A stretch of DNA of 64,000 bases from Deroplatys truncata. Lineage: Eukaryota; Arthropoda; Insecta; Mantodea; Mantidae. Where the stretch lies: the NCBI GenBank assembly GCA_030765065.1, contig CM060989.1, positions 34,401,501 through 34,465,500 of the forward strand, written 5' to 3'. How positions within the stretch are numbered: position 1 is the first letter of the stretch; each line of letters opens with the position of its first letter. Below the pieces are notes generated by a model, which saw only the letters and a program-made list of their open reading frames with translations, ran no database searches and was not told where the DNA came from. Positions 37,357-48,790 of the stretch are shown here, piece by piece. The position numbers were made by a program, and so were the translations under genes.

Positions 37357-38076
37357 TATGCCCCACTAGAAACATAATTATAAATATTTATAACTTGTTT
37401 AGAAATTTTAAAATTGTGTTTTTAGTCTCCTAAATCTTGGAACACACGCTATCACTTTCACTTAACACTTCACACGCATTTAACACACGACATATGTTTT
37501 ATCTCGCCACTACTTACTGGCTCTGGTTTAATTAATCTAGATATTAATCTGACATTACAAATTTTTTTTTATAGCAAATACTTTACCCTAAATTATTTAA
37601 TGACGGTTTCAAAATTGTTTACTCTCTTACATTGTTAACAAAAATTTATACATTTAAGAGTTTTTTTTGTAATTATTATACATATTTACCAAAATATTCA
37701 CCTCTATACAAATATTTACATCTCATAAATCTAGACAATGTTTCACATGTTCTGTTTGCTACATAAATATTTGTTTTTAATTAGTTTTACCAATTTTTGT
37801 TATTTTGTGCTTTATCTTAACAATGTTCTTGGAATTGTATTTACGTACTTTTACTTTAATATCATATTAAGTTTCAATTATTACCTTCTTTTTTTTCCAA
37901 ATACTGTTACAGTTACTAAAAATTTAAACATTTCTCTTTTTTTTTTTTTTTATTTTTATAATTTATTTCTCTTTTCAAATGACATATATATAAATAGTTA
38001 ACCCTCTTACGTTCCAATACATTTCTCTGCAAGTCGTCTTTAACTATCCAGCATTTACTTTACATCTCATTGCTAT

Positions 38077-39024
38077 TTACCCTCCTGGATCAAATTGTGT
38101 GTGGCTAAATATTACTCGTAGCCGTAACCTAACCTTCAAATTTTTGTTCATGAATAACCTCTTGTATTCATATGACATTTCGTTCCCTGATAACATTTGA
38201 AAACAATCTACAGTTTCTTGAACAATACATCTTTTAACAACTTTCATTTTCAATTCATCTGCTATCTTTTTAACTTGAGAGTACTCTGACAAATCTGTAC
38301 TAAACTGTACTGGACTGGAGCTTTCATTTTGAACATCTTGGTACAATTTATTTCTTTGCATTACTGTCTCATTCTGTATTTCTGATATCTCCCCTCTGAA
38401 ATTAACCTGCGCCTCATTTACATCTACATTCATAACCTCTTTCATCTCTCTTATCTCACTTGAAATACTACTCATTTGACTTCCTAACTCTGTACATTCC
38501 ACATTAACCTCACTTTCTTTGTTACCTATTTCCATGCTCATGTCTAGCATTTTCTTTGAAACTTCTCCTATCTCACCTGCTATTACTTCATTTTCATCTC
38601 TCATTTCTGGCATACTACTATCTAGCTTCATAACTTTCTTTTCAGTTTCTTCCCTGCTTTGATCTACTTTTTGATCTAATATCTCATTACTCCTACCAAT
38701 ATCTTCAATTGATTTCCTGTTTTGTTCTAAAATCCTATCAAAATCTTCCCTTAATTCTTCCCTCAATTCCCTCTTATTCTTTTCCATATTCTCATTCATC
38801 TTTTTTATATCTTCTCTCATATTTCTCAGCAATTCCATCATTTCCTTCATCATACCAGCATCAATAGTAATATTTCCTGCTATTCTATTCTTACTTTCTG
38901 CACTAACATTTCCTCCCTCCAATACTACATTGTTTGAGCTTTTTTTTGTAACCTGTATTGAATTACAGCTAACTGTTACACTCTCCCCCTTCATCATTGT
39001 TTCTTCAATATTACTAGTAGCCAT
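38077..39024 (-). CDS. Gag-like coiled-coil protein of the LTR element
   Basis: 315 codons from a true ATG to a stop, the only long ORF between the LTRs. After about 55 residues comes a long charged helix (MMKEMMELLRNMREDIKKMN, RELREELREDFDRILEQNRK and on to about residue 210) with heptad-like spacing, a predicted coiled coil. The C-terminal 80 residues (CFQMLSGNEMSYEYKRLFMN) are more globular. No CCHC knuckle. Position just after the PBS/leader fits Gag. The frame is intact, consistent with a recent insertion. Confidence 0.7.
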   Translation of the reverse strand: MATSNIEETMMKGESVTVSCNSIQVTKKSSNNVVLEGGNVSAESKNRIAGNITIDAGMMKEMMELLRNMREDIKKMNENMEKNKRELREELREDFDRILEQNRKSIEDIGRSNEILDQKVDQSREETEKKVMKLDSSMPEMRDENEVIAGEIGEVSKKMLDMSMEIGNKESEVNVECTELGSQMSSISSEIREMKEVMNVDVNEAQVNFRGEISEIQNETVMQRNKLYQDVQNESSSPVQFSTDLSEYSQVKKIADELKMKVVKRCIVQETVDCFQMLSGNEMSYEYKRLFMNKNLKVRLRLRVIFSHTQFDPGG

Positions 39025-39377
39025 TGTTTTCGTTTTCTAAAAAAAAATTACGATACCTTTGTGATGCTTTCTGTTGATGTAGCTTTGATGTCCAGCGTTC
39101 TGCCCCATTCTCCTAGATTTGTATGTCGCTTCTGCGTTGTATTATGATGAATCTACGTCGTCTCGATGTTTTTGTTATTGAATTACCCTGTTGCCTTGTA
39201 GTCTCGGAATTACGATGTCCAATTATCCATGTAGTCTGTCGTTCCTTTTGTTGTTTCTGGAATCTGCGTCTTGTAGATCATTTCACTGCTCCCTTCATTC
39301 CACGTCCTGGTTATGCTGCTACTTTCCTAGTTAATTCTGCTACTTCCTGGTTATGTTGTTCCTTTCCTGGTCATCTT

Positions 39378-39395
39378 GCCCCATGTTGGGCGCCA
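39378..39395 (-). promoter_or_regulatory. tRNA-Lys-like primer-binding site
   Basis: TGGCGCCCAACATGGGGC on the minus strand, four bases after the CA end of the 5' LTR. From memory it differs at one position from the complement of a tRNA-Lys 3' end. Confidence 0.8.
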
Positions 39396-39399
39396 ATTA

Positions 39400-40449
39400 T
39401 GCGACGGTATTAATGTTACAAAGTGTTGAACATTTATTATAGCACCACGTTTGGTATGTGACGGAAATGTTGCTATGTGTTTGTTTACATAACTTTAACT
39501 GCCCCACGTATGGGAGCCAATTATGCGACGGAAATGTTATAATGTTTTGCCATTATTATAGCACCACGTTTGGAAGCCAATTTGATGCGGTATCAAGGTT
39601 GTTTGCTTCATGTGTTGCCATCTTGTGACATCACTCCTTGTTTGGTTCGTAGCTCCCTCTGGCGTAGCAATTTGCATCAGTTTTGAAATAATTCACTTTA
39701 AATGTTCTCCGGCTAGCTGTTTAGGTCGACATTTAACTCTTGCAGGGTGTGAATCGGAAAGGAATCTTTTATCCAGAAATTATACTGACGAAGAAATTGG
39801 TTTTATAACTTTTATTGCCGAACACGTTCACAAACACTTTTACAAATTGATTTAGATACTCGCCAAACTGAAACTGTTTGTAATAACTTCTTATTTATCA
39901 CTTTTAACTCGAGTACTTCAACTTTGTGTATTTTTTAACTGTATAATACTTTATAATAATTCTCGTAATTCTGCTGCATATAACTTGGCGAAATAAATGA
40001 ACTGAGAGACCGACGTGTAGAGTACGGAGAATTCTGTTGAACTGGGAGACAAGCTACCTCGAACCTACAATATTTATAGGCCTGCATCAAGATACGCCTA
40101 AAGATTATAAATGAACTGCTATTGGCTAATAAAACGCGCCAACATTAGCGTCTATTTTAATATCCAATGAAAACCACGAATACATATTGCTTTAGGAAAC
40201 ATTCTAGAAGCTTCTACCGAAAAGGCGCGAAACATTACGTAACTTCCTGGTTCCCGGTAATGATAAACAACTCACCCCCTTGCTGCATTATTGCGTTATT
40301 GTTGACAGTTTCAGTAAAGCCGTATATTATTATTTACCAATAATAATTACAATTAATAAACCTCTGAAATCAATGTCACATAAAAATACATATTCATATT
40401 ACTATCATTAATTACATCTGAGTAATTTGTGATACAAATTACCGTATCA
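39400..40449 (-). repeat. 5' LTR of family A element
   Basis: 1050 bp, nearly identical to the other LTR; 8 bp shorter because the first module (39442-39464) has lost part of its core. The other modules are at 39501-39531 and 39561-39590. The real LTR/PBS junction lies at 39378-39407. Confidence 0.92.
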
Positions 40450-41000
40450 CACCCCTCCACAGAATGACCACAATATACAGAAACTACTATGCAACAGAAC
40501 AAAAGACCCTATCCCCCAACAATAAGTTAGCTGGTATATATCAAATAGTTTGTAATGACTGTAACCTGGTATACATAGGAAGAACCAAAAGAAATCTTGA
40601 AATATGATATAAAGAGCATATGAGATGCTTTTACCAAAAACAGATGGTTAAATCAACAGTAGCACATCATTTCTGGTCTTTAAACCATGAAATCACTCTA
40701 AGCATAAAACTCTTAAAACTGATCAACAACAGCAATGAACTGAACTTCTGGGAAAAAATACATATTGTCAAACACAGGAATCGCCTAATGAATTTGGAAC
40801 TACCGCCACTCAGCAGCCTTTGGAGGTTCATCAGCTCGGCATCAGAGAACACCACTAACCGCACACATCCCCCAGACAGTAACCGGCAAAATCAGTTGGA
40901 AACAAGCTGACGATGGGAGCAAACCATTCTTTCGAAACACGTTCAAAGTAAGTACCTTTTAGTGATGTAGTGCAGCAATCTCCAATTCTCTTTATTTTAC

Positions 41001-41389
41001 ATCAAGTAAGATTTCATCTATCTCTACCGGTTTATCAATTATATAAAAGTGGTTCAGAATAAAGAAGACTTCAGAGGCTATTGCTGGAAAATGCAAGATA
41101 TACATTTGAATTATGAAAATTGCTTAAACATATGTTATTTTAATCAAAATTGTTAAGGCCATTTTTGAGAAAAATTCATCTTACAACCTTTTTCTGGTCT
41201 GCATTTCTACTTTCTTTCTCAAGAAAAGCCTCCCGTTGTTTGAAAAAAAAAACTATTTAAAGAACCCTGAATTGAGCTGTACCTAGTGTTTATGACTGAG
41301 CAAATCTAATATTTGAAGAAACAACAGAATAGATAAGTGATATGTCAGCAACAGAAGTTTCATCTGACATTTCAACGTAAAATCTTTTT
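41001..41389. other. Intronic sequence, nothing recognised
   Basis: AT-rich, with no recognised feature. Confidence 0.4.
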
Positions 41390-41655
41390 GTGATTTGTTT
41401 AATTGATTCATACAAAAAGTTTTGTTTTATCACAAAGTTGATTTTAGCTCGTTCCTTTCTTTGCTACAATATCCACCATTTCATTTCCAAAAACAATGCA
41501 GTGTGCAGGGATCCACTGTAAGACATACTTTTATTTAGGTTCCGTATTTATTTGATCATATCATGTATTTCTTTAATTTTCATCATTTTGGGCTGAGTAG
41601 TAGAACCAATAGCTTGGAGAGTAGTTTTAGAATCAGAAAGAATAACTAATTTTTT
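41390..41655 (-). pseudogene. LINE RNase H domain fragment
   Basis: Minus strand: ILSDSKTTLQAIGSTTQPK, then after a frameshift LQWIPAHCIVFGNEMVDIVA. The SDS and W-I-P-x-H...GNE..D motifs belong to the RNase H domain found downstream of reverse transcriptase in several non-LTR retrotransposons. Confidence 0.72.
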
Positions 41656-41729
41656 TTGCATTTATGTAACCATGGAAATAAATTTTGAAGTGATGTATAT
41701 ATGGCATTATATTGATAGTAAAGTAGAAA

Positions 41730-42358
41730 TATGATTTTGCGCACTGGGATGTCATTTGTTTGTAACTGACCAATGATATTTTTTCATGTTTCCAATTCCG
41801 CCAACATAAAAATTTGATAGAGTAAACATTTTCTAAATGCAGATCCATTGCTATTTCAGATTTCTCTAGTTGTACCAAGCTTCATTCCTTTATTAATAGA
41901 GTACATTAAAGTTGTTTGTTGTTCTTTGTTATTTCTACTGCTTTTTTTTATGCTTTGTGATTTGCTATTGTTTTTGAGGCAATAGCCAGATTTCAGTTGC
42001 ATATAAAATGATTTTGCTCAAAGAACCAATGCTCAATGGATCTGAGGGAGTCAGGATTTGCAGTCAGGACACATACTTATTAGAATTTCATTTTCCCAGC
42101 TTGCAACTATACAGAGCTCTGGTGGTTGTTTCATCTCATGGTCACCTTAAATAATTTCTACAGTGAAGAGTTTGATATGCACAATATGGGTCCAATATGC
42201 TGTGCCTGGGAATCAGAATGTTAAAACTTGACCAACACTTCTTTCTCATTCCTGGGACTCAGTAAAACTTACTATTAATTGTAAATGCTCACATTTATTT
42301 TAATTTGTCGTTCTCGTTCTGGTTACTTCCTTGGACATTCTGAACCAGTCTTAATAAT
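41730..42358. mobile_element. PIF/Harbinger-like non-autonomous element, copy 2
   Basis: Aligns with 31735-32382 through much of its length (shared stretch GATTTTGCGCA, then ACTGACCAATGA) and keeps a diverged right end near 42300-42358. The left end is missing. Confidence 0.7.
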
Positions 42359-42454
42359 AGACTGTAAAATAATTTTATTGGGGGACGATGGGGTTAAACT
42401 GACTTGTTTAAGTTGTCCCAAGCTTGGATAGATTTTTGGAATAATGAAAAGATT

Positions 42455-43035
42455 AATACATTTATTTATTTTTTTAATTATTTATTTATTTATTTAGTGC
42501 TAAGTATTACAATATATAGGGTTGCCTACTGAAAATTTGGCCCTGGCCACTTTATTTCAGTAGACTTTCATTCTGCATACAAATTGATTATTTTATATTT
42601 ACTGTACATACCCATTTATTTTTCACTTTATACAAGAATTGTCCAATCTTCTGTCTTTTTAAAACATTTCCACTACCACTATATTTCTATCTATCTTGAT
42701 CCATTTCTTATTAACATACTGTTTTCTCCCAACTCCCGATCATTGGCATTTAAATATCACTTCTTATTTCATCATCCAACATATCTACATAGTTATTACT
42801 TGTTTCCCAAATTCCTATCTGTTTTTTTGCTCTTATCCTCCCCATACAATTCAATGAAATATTCCATCCAATCTCCTGGTTGTATACTGGGTTTTGTTAC
42901 ATATTTACTATACCTTCCATACCTCATTTATATTCGACCAAGTTTCTTTAACTCCTTTACTCAACGTCTTCTTTACAAAGAAGAAGCCTATACCTCCAGA
43001 TGCACTCCCCTTTCTTGCTAACATATCTCCTTTTA
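42455..43035 (-). mobile_element. Non-LTR retrotransposon 3' fragment, family X
   Basis: Minus-strand residues KIGQFLYKVKNKWVCTV match the tail of the 57.3-kb copy (SIGQFLCKVKNKWLWTV), and the 3' flank includes the same CAGTAGAC...GGCCAGGGCC-type stretch. A tandem TTTA tract (42463-42495) lies at its 3' end. Heavily decayed. Confidence 0.6.
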
Positions 43036-43305
43036 TCCCTACGTACTCAAATTCTTTTACATAAAATTCTTTTACCTAAAATTTGATCCTCTTTTAATCC
43101 CATTTCAGCTACCACAAGGTAGTCAAGTTTTAATAAATTTAATGTTAAGATCTTGCAGCAGTTTGTTGATGGAAAGGTTTTGACAGTGTGAATTATTACT
43201 TTAAGTCTGTGATGAGAATCTCTTGTTGTATCTGCAGGGTGTGGTATCAGGAGAGCTGTAATAATGTTTATGAAGTACAAAGTCTAAATGATTTATTACT
43301 CTATA

Positions 43306-44291
43306 TTCACTCTTAGGTTGATCCGCATCAAAACAAACCCCAGGTGACCGGTGCACCGCTATAATGTATCCTTCCACCATTCGCACTAGAAATACTGTCA
43401 CACTTTCAGAAGTGCAAAACAGAACAGAGTCCTTATTTCGACAACCAAAACGGTGACTAGCATATTCTGTTAAGGGGTAAAGATGATAAGATTGATAGTT
43501 GCAACAAAATAAATGTTTGCACATATAATAGTTAATTCTAAAATAAATGAGCAAAAAATAAAGTAACAGGTATGCGATAACTTAATTTATTCGCTCTCTG
43601 GAAGCGGCACTTTATTAACTGTTGGCGGCTCATTTTAAAAATAGAAATTGTGCACTGTTACGTGAATTGCATTCTTCTTAAAATTACTACATTCTTGCAT
43701 CGCGTATTTCATATGCTTTCTTTCTTTATTTTCTTTCTTTTTTTTCTTTTTTTTCCAGCTGTAACCGCTTTTCTGGTTTCAGATTTTTCTGCACAAGCAC
43801 TGTTTATACTTGTACTCGAAACACCGGTGAACTCAGAAGTTAATTTCACCATTTCTTTCGCGGAAAGTGTTGGATATTTCTCACATAACTTATAATAAAG
43901 ATTCAACACTATTGTTTTTTCACCACTAATCAATGGTTTGCACATCTAATGCTTTACGTAATTCGATGAAAACACAAGAGCAAATTCACCGTCCTCTATG
44001 ATACTAAACACAACTGCTGGTTTCGGGCTGTAAACAATATTCTGCGCCTACCCGATGTCAGCTGGCACATACGAATTGCATCATGGGACTTGTAGCTCTA
44101 TTTTACGGCATAAATCGGTGTTAAATAAAACCTTAGGTATTTGTATAGAATATTATACTATTTAAAGATAAATTCATTCTAAAATTCAGAGATTAGCATG
44201 GGACTACTTTCCTGTGTACATTGCTACCGTGTTGTAACACGGTGCACTGACTATGTGGGTTTGTTTTGCCACGGATCAACCTAAGAGTGAA
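43306..44291 (-). mobile_element. DNA transposon relic with HTH-only ORF
   Basis: Inverted ends TTCACTCTTAGGTTGATCCG lie inside TA (43304-43305, 44292-44293); 986 bp. Minus ORF 43945-43709 begins MCKPLISGEKTIVLNLYYKL, with TGVSSTSINSACAEKSETRK, the N-terminal helix-turn-helix style seen in some insect DDE transposases. The catalytic domain is absent. Confidence 0.7.
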
Positions 44292-44423
44292 TACAGTTTA
44301 GTTACTTCATAAATAAATTTAATATACACTAATAATATGTGTTCCACACAATGAACCAATTATGTTGACACTTTCTCTCTGATGCAATTTCTTCTAACAT
44401 GCAGTAACACATTTACTTCCAAC

Positions 44424-44655
44424 AAACTAGTTCCCAAGGTCATGGGTTCAAACCCGGTGGAGGGAAATGGATTTTTTCGGATGTAAAAATCCTTAACATG
44501 GCTTCCTTCGTATAGGAAGTAAAGTCAGTGGTCCCATGTCATAGATTTACGGTATGTAAAAGAACCTCAAGCCTGATAAAGAGGCCTCTAAGCAAAATTT
44601 CCGGTCTTTCCACTCAATATAGAATGGGACACTAAGAACCAGAGTAGTTTTGTTT
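44424..44655 (+). mobile_element. tRNA-derived SINE, 5'-truncated
   Basis: Starts within the anticodon-arm part (ACTAGTTCCCAAGG), keeps box B (GGGTTCAAACCC) and the body matching 47920-48211. The front of the tRNA head is missing. Confidence 0.82.
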
Positions 44656-45073
44656 TTAGAAACATGGCATTGTAAATATTTTGAATATCACCCTCATAAG
44701 TTGTTACATTGTCATAGTGCAGATTAATTGCTTTGTTTTATGTTGATTCTCCATGGAAAGTAGTGGCAAAATATACCTGCATTCTGCAGCCTTCATTGTT
44801 TATTAATTATGGCCACGTTAACTTAATTTACAATACAGCATACTTAAGTTCAATGTAGCTTTCCTAACATGGTGACACACAAAAGCGATTCACAATACAT
44901 ACAATTAATAACAATTACATTAACAAATGTCAATGTGAAGCAGTATGAAAAACCTTTGCATTCACAATCAGATATAACATATTATTAACCATTTACAAAT
45001 TTTACAGTCATATAATCTGCTTCAATCTTATAGTTTGAAACTAAAAATGTACAGAGGTTAGTTACTGACTCAC
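44656..45073. other. Intronic sequence, nothing recognised
   Basis: AT-rich intron before the PIKfyve exon at 45074. Confidence 0.4.
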
Positions 45074-45303
45074 CAGTAGTAGTTGACTCTTGCTGAGTAA
45101 TTTGCTTCACCCAGTATGGCTCCTGTGGGTCATGACTATTTCTACGCCTCTCTTCATCTGGAGTGCCAGGGCCAACAAACTGTTCAGAGGGAAGCACCTC
45201 TTTTGGTTTGTAGAGTGCATAACCATCAATAAAATTCTGTTCAGATATATTTTCTATGTAGCCTGCCTCCAAAAGTGCTTGGCCTATGGCAGTAGCTTGT
45301 ATT
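45074..45303 (-). CDS. PIKfyve: PIKfyve exon: second half of DEP domain
   Basis: Continues the DEP domain with IQATAIGQALLEAGY and NFIDGYALYKP, aligned to the human ATRAQAIAIGQAM region. The splice from 55474 joins AG to A within an Arg codon. The acceptor is CTATACAG and the donor ACTG/GTGAGT; length 230 bp, leaving in phase 1. After the DEP fold it runs into a charged linker rich in Pro, Glu and Arg. The intron upstream is about 10.2 kb and contains SINE, Helentron-like, Penelope and LTR sequences. Confidence 0.93.
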
Positions 45304-45407
45304 CTGTATAGCAAAGAATGAAACGAATTAGTAAGAGTTGTTATAGATTCTTACTTTTCATATTTTAATATCTTTTGCATTAAGGTAGCACAATAAGTGT
45401 AGAAAAA

Positions 45408-46348
45408 TGAAGGTTGTTTTGTTACATTATTTTTTTTTACCATGCTTTGGGCATCAATTTGAAGTAGTTTGTATTGAAGGAGTTGTATTATAGTTCAGCT
45501 GTTGGGAGCCGAACTTGAAGTAGTTGCAACCGCACGTATAGTAAACAGTTTCCGGTAGCCTTCGCCCCAAAAATGTACTTTCAGGTGGCCTTTGCCCCAA
45601 GTTTAAAAATATTAACTTTGTAATTTAAACTGTTCCTTTAAATATTATATATTTATGTTTGCCTCGGCTGCATCAGTATTTATTTTTAGAGACACGTTTC
45701 TCTTAGCAGGATTTTGGTGTGACTAAGAATGTAGGCTTACACAGATTATAATTTTACTTCACTCTTTTTATTAATGCTTGATATGATTTTAAATAATACT
45801 TCACTGATATAGAGAGCTGTGAGATTCTTTTTATTAATTAATTGCACTTTTTAACACGTCAACTTATTTTTCGTCTCACACGAATACATATTATATTTCT
45901 TGAGGACACTTTTTGTGTCTGGTTAGTAAAGCTCTGCAGGCAACTGACTTCTGAATTTGTAAAATTTTCTTCTTTTCAGTTTCTGATTGGCTAATCCTAC
46001 TCCAATAGAATACCTTCATTTAACTAAAACCCCCTCCAGTTGTTGATTGGCTATTTTATAAACTGTCACTAAAATCACATTATTGTTAAACTTTCTTACT
46101 CATTATTGACTCAAGGTTACCTCATTGTTAGCAACCTTTAACTTATTATTCTCACAGCTCCTACATTATTAAATTACGTAATATATTCACATAACATTAT
46201 TGAACATGTTTACAATAATATAAGCATATGCAATGACTGCATTTTACAAACTATTACATGCACATATTGCTTCAAGGCGGGCAGTTATTGAATTTACATA
46301 TTATATAATTTGACTGAAATCATTTAAGTGTTTAAAAATACTGCCTCA
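45408..46348 (-). repeat. Solo LTR, family B copy 2
   Basis: On the minus strand it starts TGAGGCAG (46348) and ends CAACCTTCA (45408); flanked by a 4-bp AAAA duplication (45404-45407, 46349-46352). Two LTR-end/PBS-like modules are visible near its 3' end (around 45456-45475 and 45500-45530). Non-coding. Confidence 0.85.
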
Positions 46349-46479
46349 AAAATTATAATAAGAATTACGAGCATACAAATAAATTCTAAAGATTAGAAGT
46401 TGTGCTAAGGGCTGGTAACCCATCCACATCAAAAAAAATTTTACTGCTATGCTCCAAAATAAATGCCGGACATGATTAG

Positions 46480-47270
46480 ATCATGGAAGCAACAAACAGT
46501 AGGAGGGATTAATTTGGGGTCAAGAACAGTAAAGACAATGGTCTTCGCAGATGACCAGATATTAATAGCGAAAAGTGAAGAGGAACTTCAAAGGATGACA
46601 TACAAACTACATTTAATATAAAATATATACAGCATGGAAATCGCAACTGAAAAAGTAAAGTTATGGCATTTAAATGTACTCATTTGGTCCGCTCTAAAAT
46701 AATTATAGAAAATAAAAGTATAGAACAAATGTCAATATTTAACTTTCTAGGATGTGAAATAACATATGGGTCTGAAATAGACATTAATAAAAAGCTAAAT
46801 AAATTCAATTGCATAACGGGAACCATAAAGAGAACACTAAAAAATAAAATTAGAAAAGATTCAATAATAAAATTGTATAAAGCAATGGCCATCCCCACAG
46901 TAACTTATGTGTCTGAAACATGGACAGTGACAGCAGAAAATAAAAGAAGGATACAGACAGCTGAAATGAAATTTCTCAGACCTATAGCAGGATACACAAG
47001 ACTGGATAAAAAGCCAAACAATGAAATAAGGCAAAAGTTAAAAATAGAGGAGTTAAATAAAGTAATAATAGAATATAAAACTAACAAACACTTAGAAAAG
47101 AATGTCATTAAATAGAATACACCGAGCAAGATATGACTGCAGACCCCAAGGATACAGAAACCCACGACGACCGAAAAAGAGATGGACACAACAAGATTTT
47201 GTAGCTGGAACAGGCTAAACAGCCTAAAGCCGTGAAGTAGGAGAAGAAGACAAATAAATTCCAAAGCGAA
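46480..47270 (+). mobile_element. Non-LTR retrotransposon 3' part (RTE-like)
   Basis: Carries the reverse transcriptase catalytic FADD (46544-46555), then NKSIEQMSIFNFLGCEITYG and AIPTVTYVSETWTVTAENKR, the thumb and C-terminal region usual for RTE/BovB-like LINEs. A Pro/Arg-rich end (RPKKRW, near 47170) follows. Stops and frameshifts are present. The 5' part is missing. Confidence 0.8.
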
Positions 47271-47904
47271 GTATACTCTATTAAAAACTTAAGTATTACC
47301 TCCGCTTTTTACACAACAATGATTTACAGTGATTCAGTGCATGCAAGTGATTGCATTAAAGGGATGGAAGAAAAATAAAGTCAGATGCAGCTAAGATTAA
47401 GCATGTACAAATAAGGCTGCAAAGAAATATATAAAAATCTGATATGTTACTATCACATTAATTTCTTTACTCACTATATTTTACTTTTGCATTTATTCTG
47501 CAAAATATTCATTATTGGTATTTTAGCTGCATAGAAGCATACAGGACACTATTATGACAGTGAAATGTTTAAAAAAAAGCTTACTATATGTACGCTGGAC
47601 TTGATATTTTGAATAGTTTTGCACTGGCTGATGAGAAACAAAAGAAAAGCATAACTTTTCAAAAGTTTGTAACTTGAAATACTGGAAAAGTTCCAACTAA
47701 CAACAAGAAATATCTCCTAATAAAGCCCCCCAACCCCCAAAAAGGGATTTAACACACACTATATATTTTAATAAATTAAGCTTTTTTTCTGGATTAAGGT
47801 TTTGTCTACCTCTTGTGTAGTAGCGGCTTGTGAGTATACATTTTGGGTGTTCACAAAATGTTGGTCACACAGTTCTGAAAATGTGAAATAACATCTGTTG
47901 CATA
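47271..47904. other. Intronic sequence, nothing recognised
   Basis: No recognised feature. Confidence 0.4.
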
Positions 47905-47919
47905 TTAGTTATGGTTATG

Positions 47920-48211
47920 TCGTCCTCTGTGGTGTAGTGGTTACCATGCTAGCCTCTAGTTCCTGAGGTCGCGGGTTCAAACTCGGTGGAGGGCAATGGA
48001 TTTTTTTGGGCGTAAAAATCCTTAGCATGGCTTCATTCGGAAGGGAAGTAAAGCCAGTGGTCCCATATCATAGATTTACGGCACGTAAAAGAACCTGAAG
48101 GAGGCCTCTGAGGAAAATTTCTGGTCTATCACACCCAACATAGAATGGGACACTAAGGATCACAGCAGTTAAAGAGTGTCCATAAATAAAACTCAATTTT
48201 AATTTATTTAG
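47920..48211 (+). mobile_element. Full-length tRNA-derived SINE
   Basis: A 292-bp element flanked by a perfect 15-bp duplication TTAGTTATGGTTATG (47905-47919, 48212-48226). The head is a nearly complete tRNA-like fold: acceptor arms GTCCTCT and GGAGGGC can pair, box A is TGTGGTGTAGTGG and box B GGGTTCAAACTC. A body of about 200 bp ends in an AT-rich tail. It should be transcribed by RNA polymerase III and mobilised by a LINE. Confidence 0.93.
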
Positions 48212-48226
48212 TTAGTTATGGTTATG

Positions 48227-48790
48227 AGTAAATTAATACAACTGCAGCTGCTCCTAATAACAATGATGACGATACATAACTTGTATGATAACAGGGGTTT
48301 TTGTGGATGTTTGTTGTGTACATAATTAAATACACATTTTAGGGTAAGGATGAAGTAATGTATAAATTAAATTACAGTTGAGATTATGGATAGTAAGGAG
48401 AAATCAGGAAGTTTCTGCTCTTATGAACATTGCCTATTGTGAGGGACATTTAGGGACAGCGCTGGTTTGGCGCTGTTATGTTTACATTATAGTGACTCTA
48501 ATTTACATTCATGTAGCCTTTACACACCATACACAAAACAGGAGTAGTTGCTGTGTTGGTCGCAAGTAAACAACACTAAAGGTATATGTCCCGAGTAGTA
48601 CTTCTGCTGTAGTGTGCTACCACCTAGTGGCATTGACGTAAAATTGTAGTGATGTATGGAAATAGAGACGGGTAAAGCTTTGCCAGCTCATGTACTTCAA
48701 GTGTTCACGACCTGCATGTATTTAGCCCTATAAGATAATTACATCATACCAGTTGTACATGCGCAGAAGCTTCTTAAAACATGCACAAGT
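48227..48790. other. Intronic sequence, nothing recognised
   Basis: No recognised feature. Confidence 0.4.

Larger units (their letters stand above)
36299..40449 (-). mobile_element. Non-autonomous LTR retrotransposon with Gag-like ORF only
   Basis: Two direct LTRs (36299-37356 and 39400-40449), TG...CA on the minus strand, and a 4-bp target duplication CACC (36295-36298, 40450-40453). In minus orientation: 5' LTR, TAAT spacer, primer-binding site TGGCGCCCAACATGGGGC (39395-39378), leader, one ORF (39024-38077), AT-rich stretch, G-rich polypurine-like tract (AGTGGGGCATA, just right of 37356) and 3' LTR. No protease, reverse transcriptase or integrase. I count three substitutions and one 8-bp indel between the LTRs, so it is recent. 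Confidence 0.9.
36090..41000 (+). mobile_element. Penelope-like element (copy 2), split by an LTR element
   Basis: The left part (36090-36298) reads EYPCIIHIATMNGYQKTIDK (end of reverse transcriptase). The right part (40450-41000) reads KLLCNRTKDPIPQQ, then GIYQIVCNDCNLVYIGRTKR, a clear GIY-YIG endonuclease motif, followed by VAHHFWSLNHEI and LNFWEKIHIVKHRNRLMNLE, ending near the ETS stop at 40910. Removing the LTR insertion and one copy of its 4-bp duplication rejoins the reading without a gap. 5'-truncated, with point stops. Confidence 0.85.

Noticed and set aside
37738-38001. Hydrophobic ORF that could suggest a membrane protein or env
   Set aside because: T-rich low-complexity stretch on the strand opposite to the LTR element; no signal or motif.
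42584-43021. 145-codon plus-strand ORF rich in Tyr, Leu and Phe
   Set aside because: Opposite strand of a decayed LINE 3' fragment.
47923-47997. A functional tRNA gene
   Set aside because: It is the head of a SINE with a body, tail and 15-bp target duplication.
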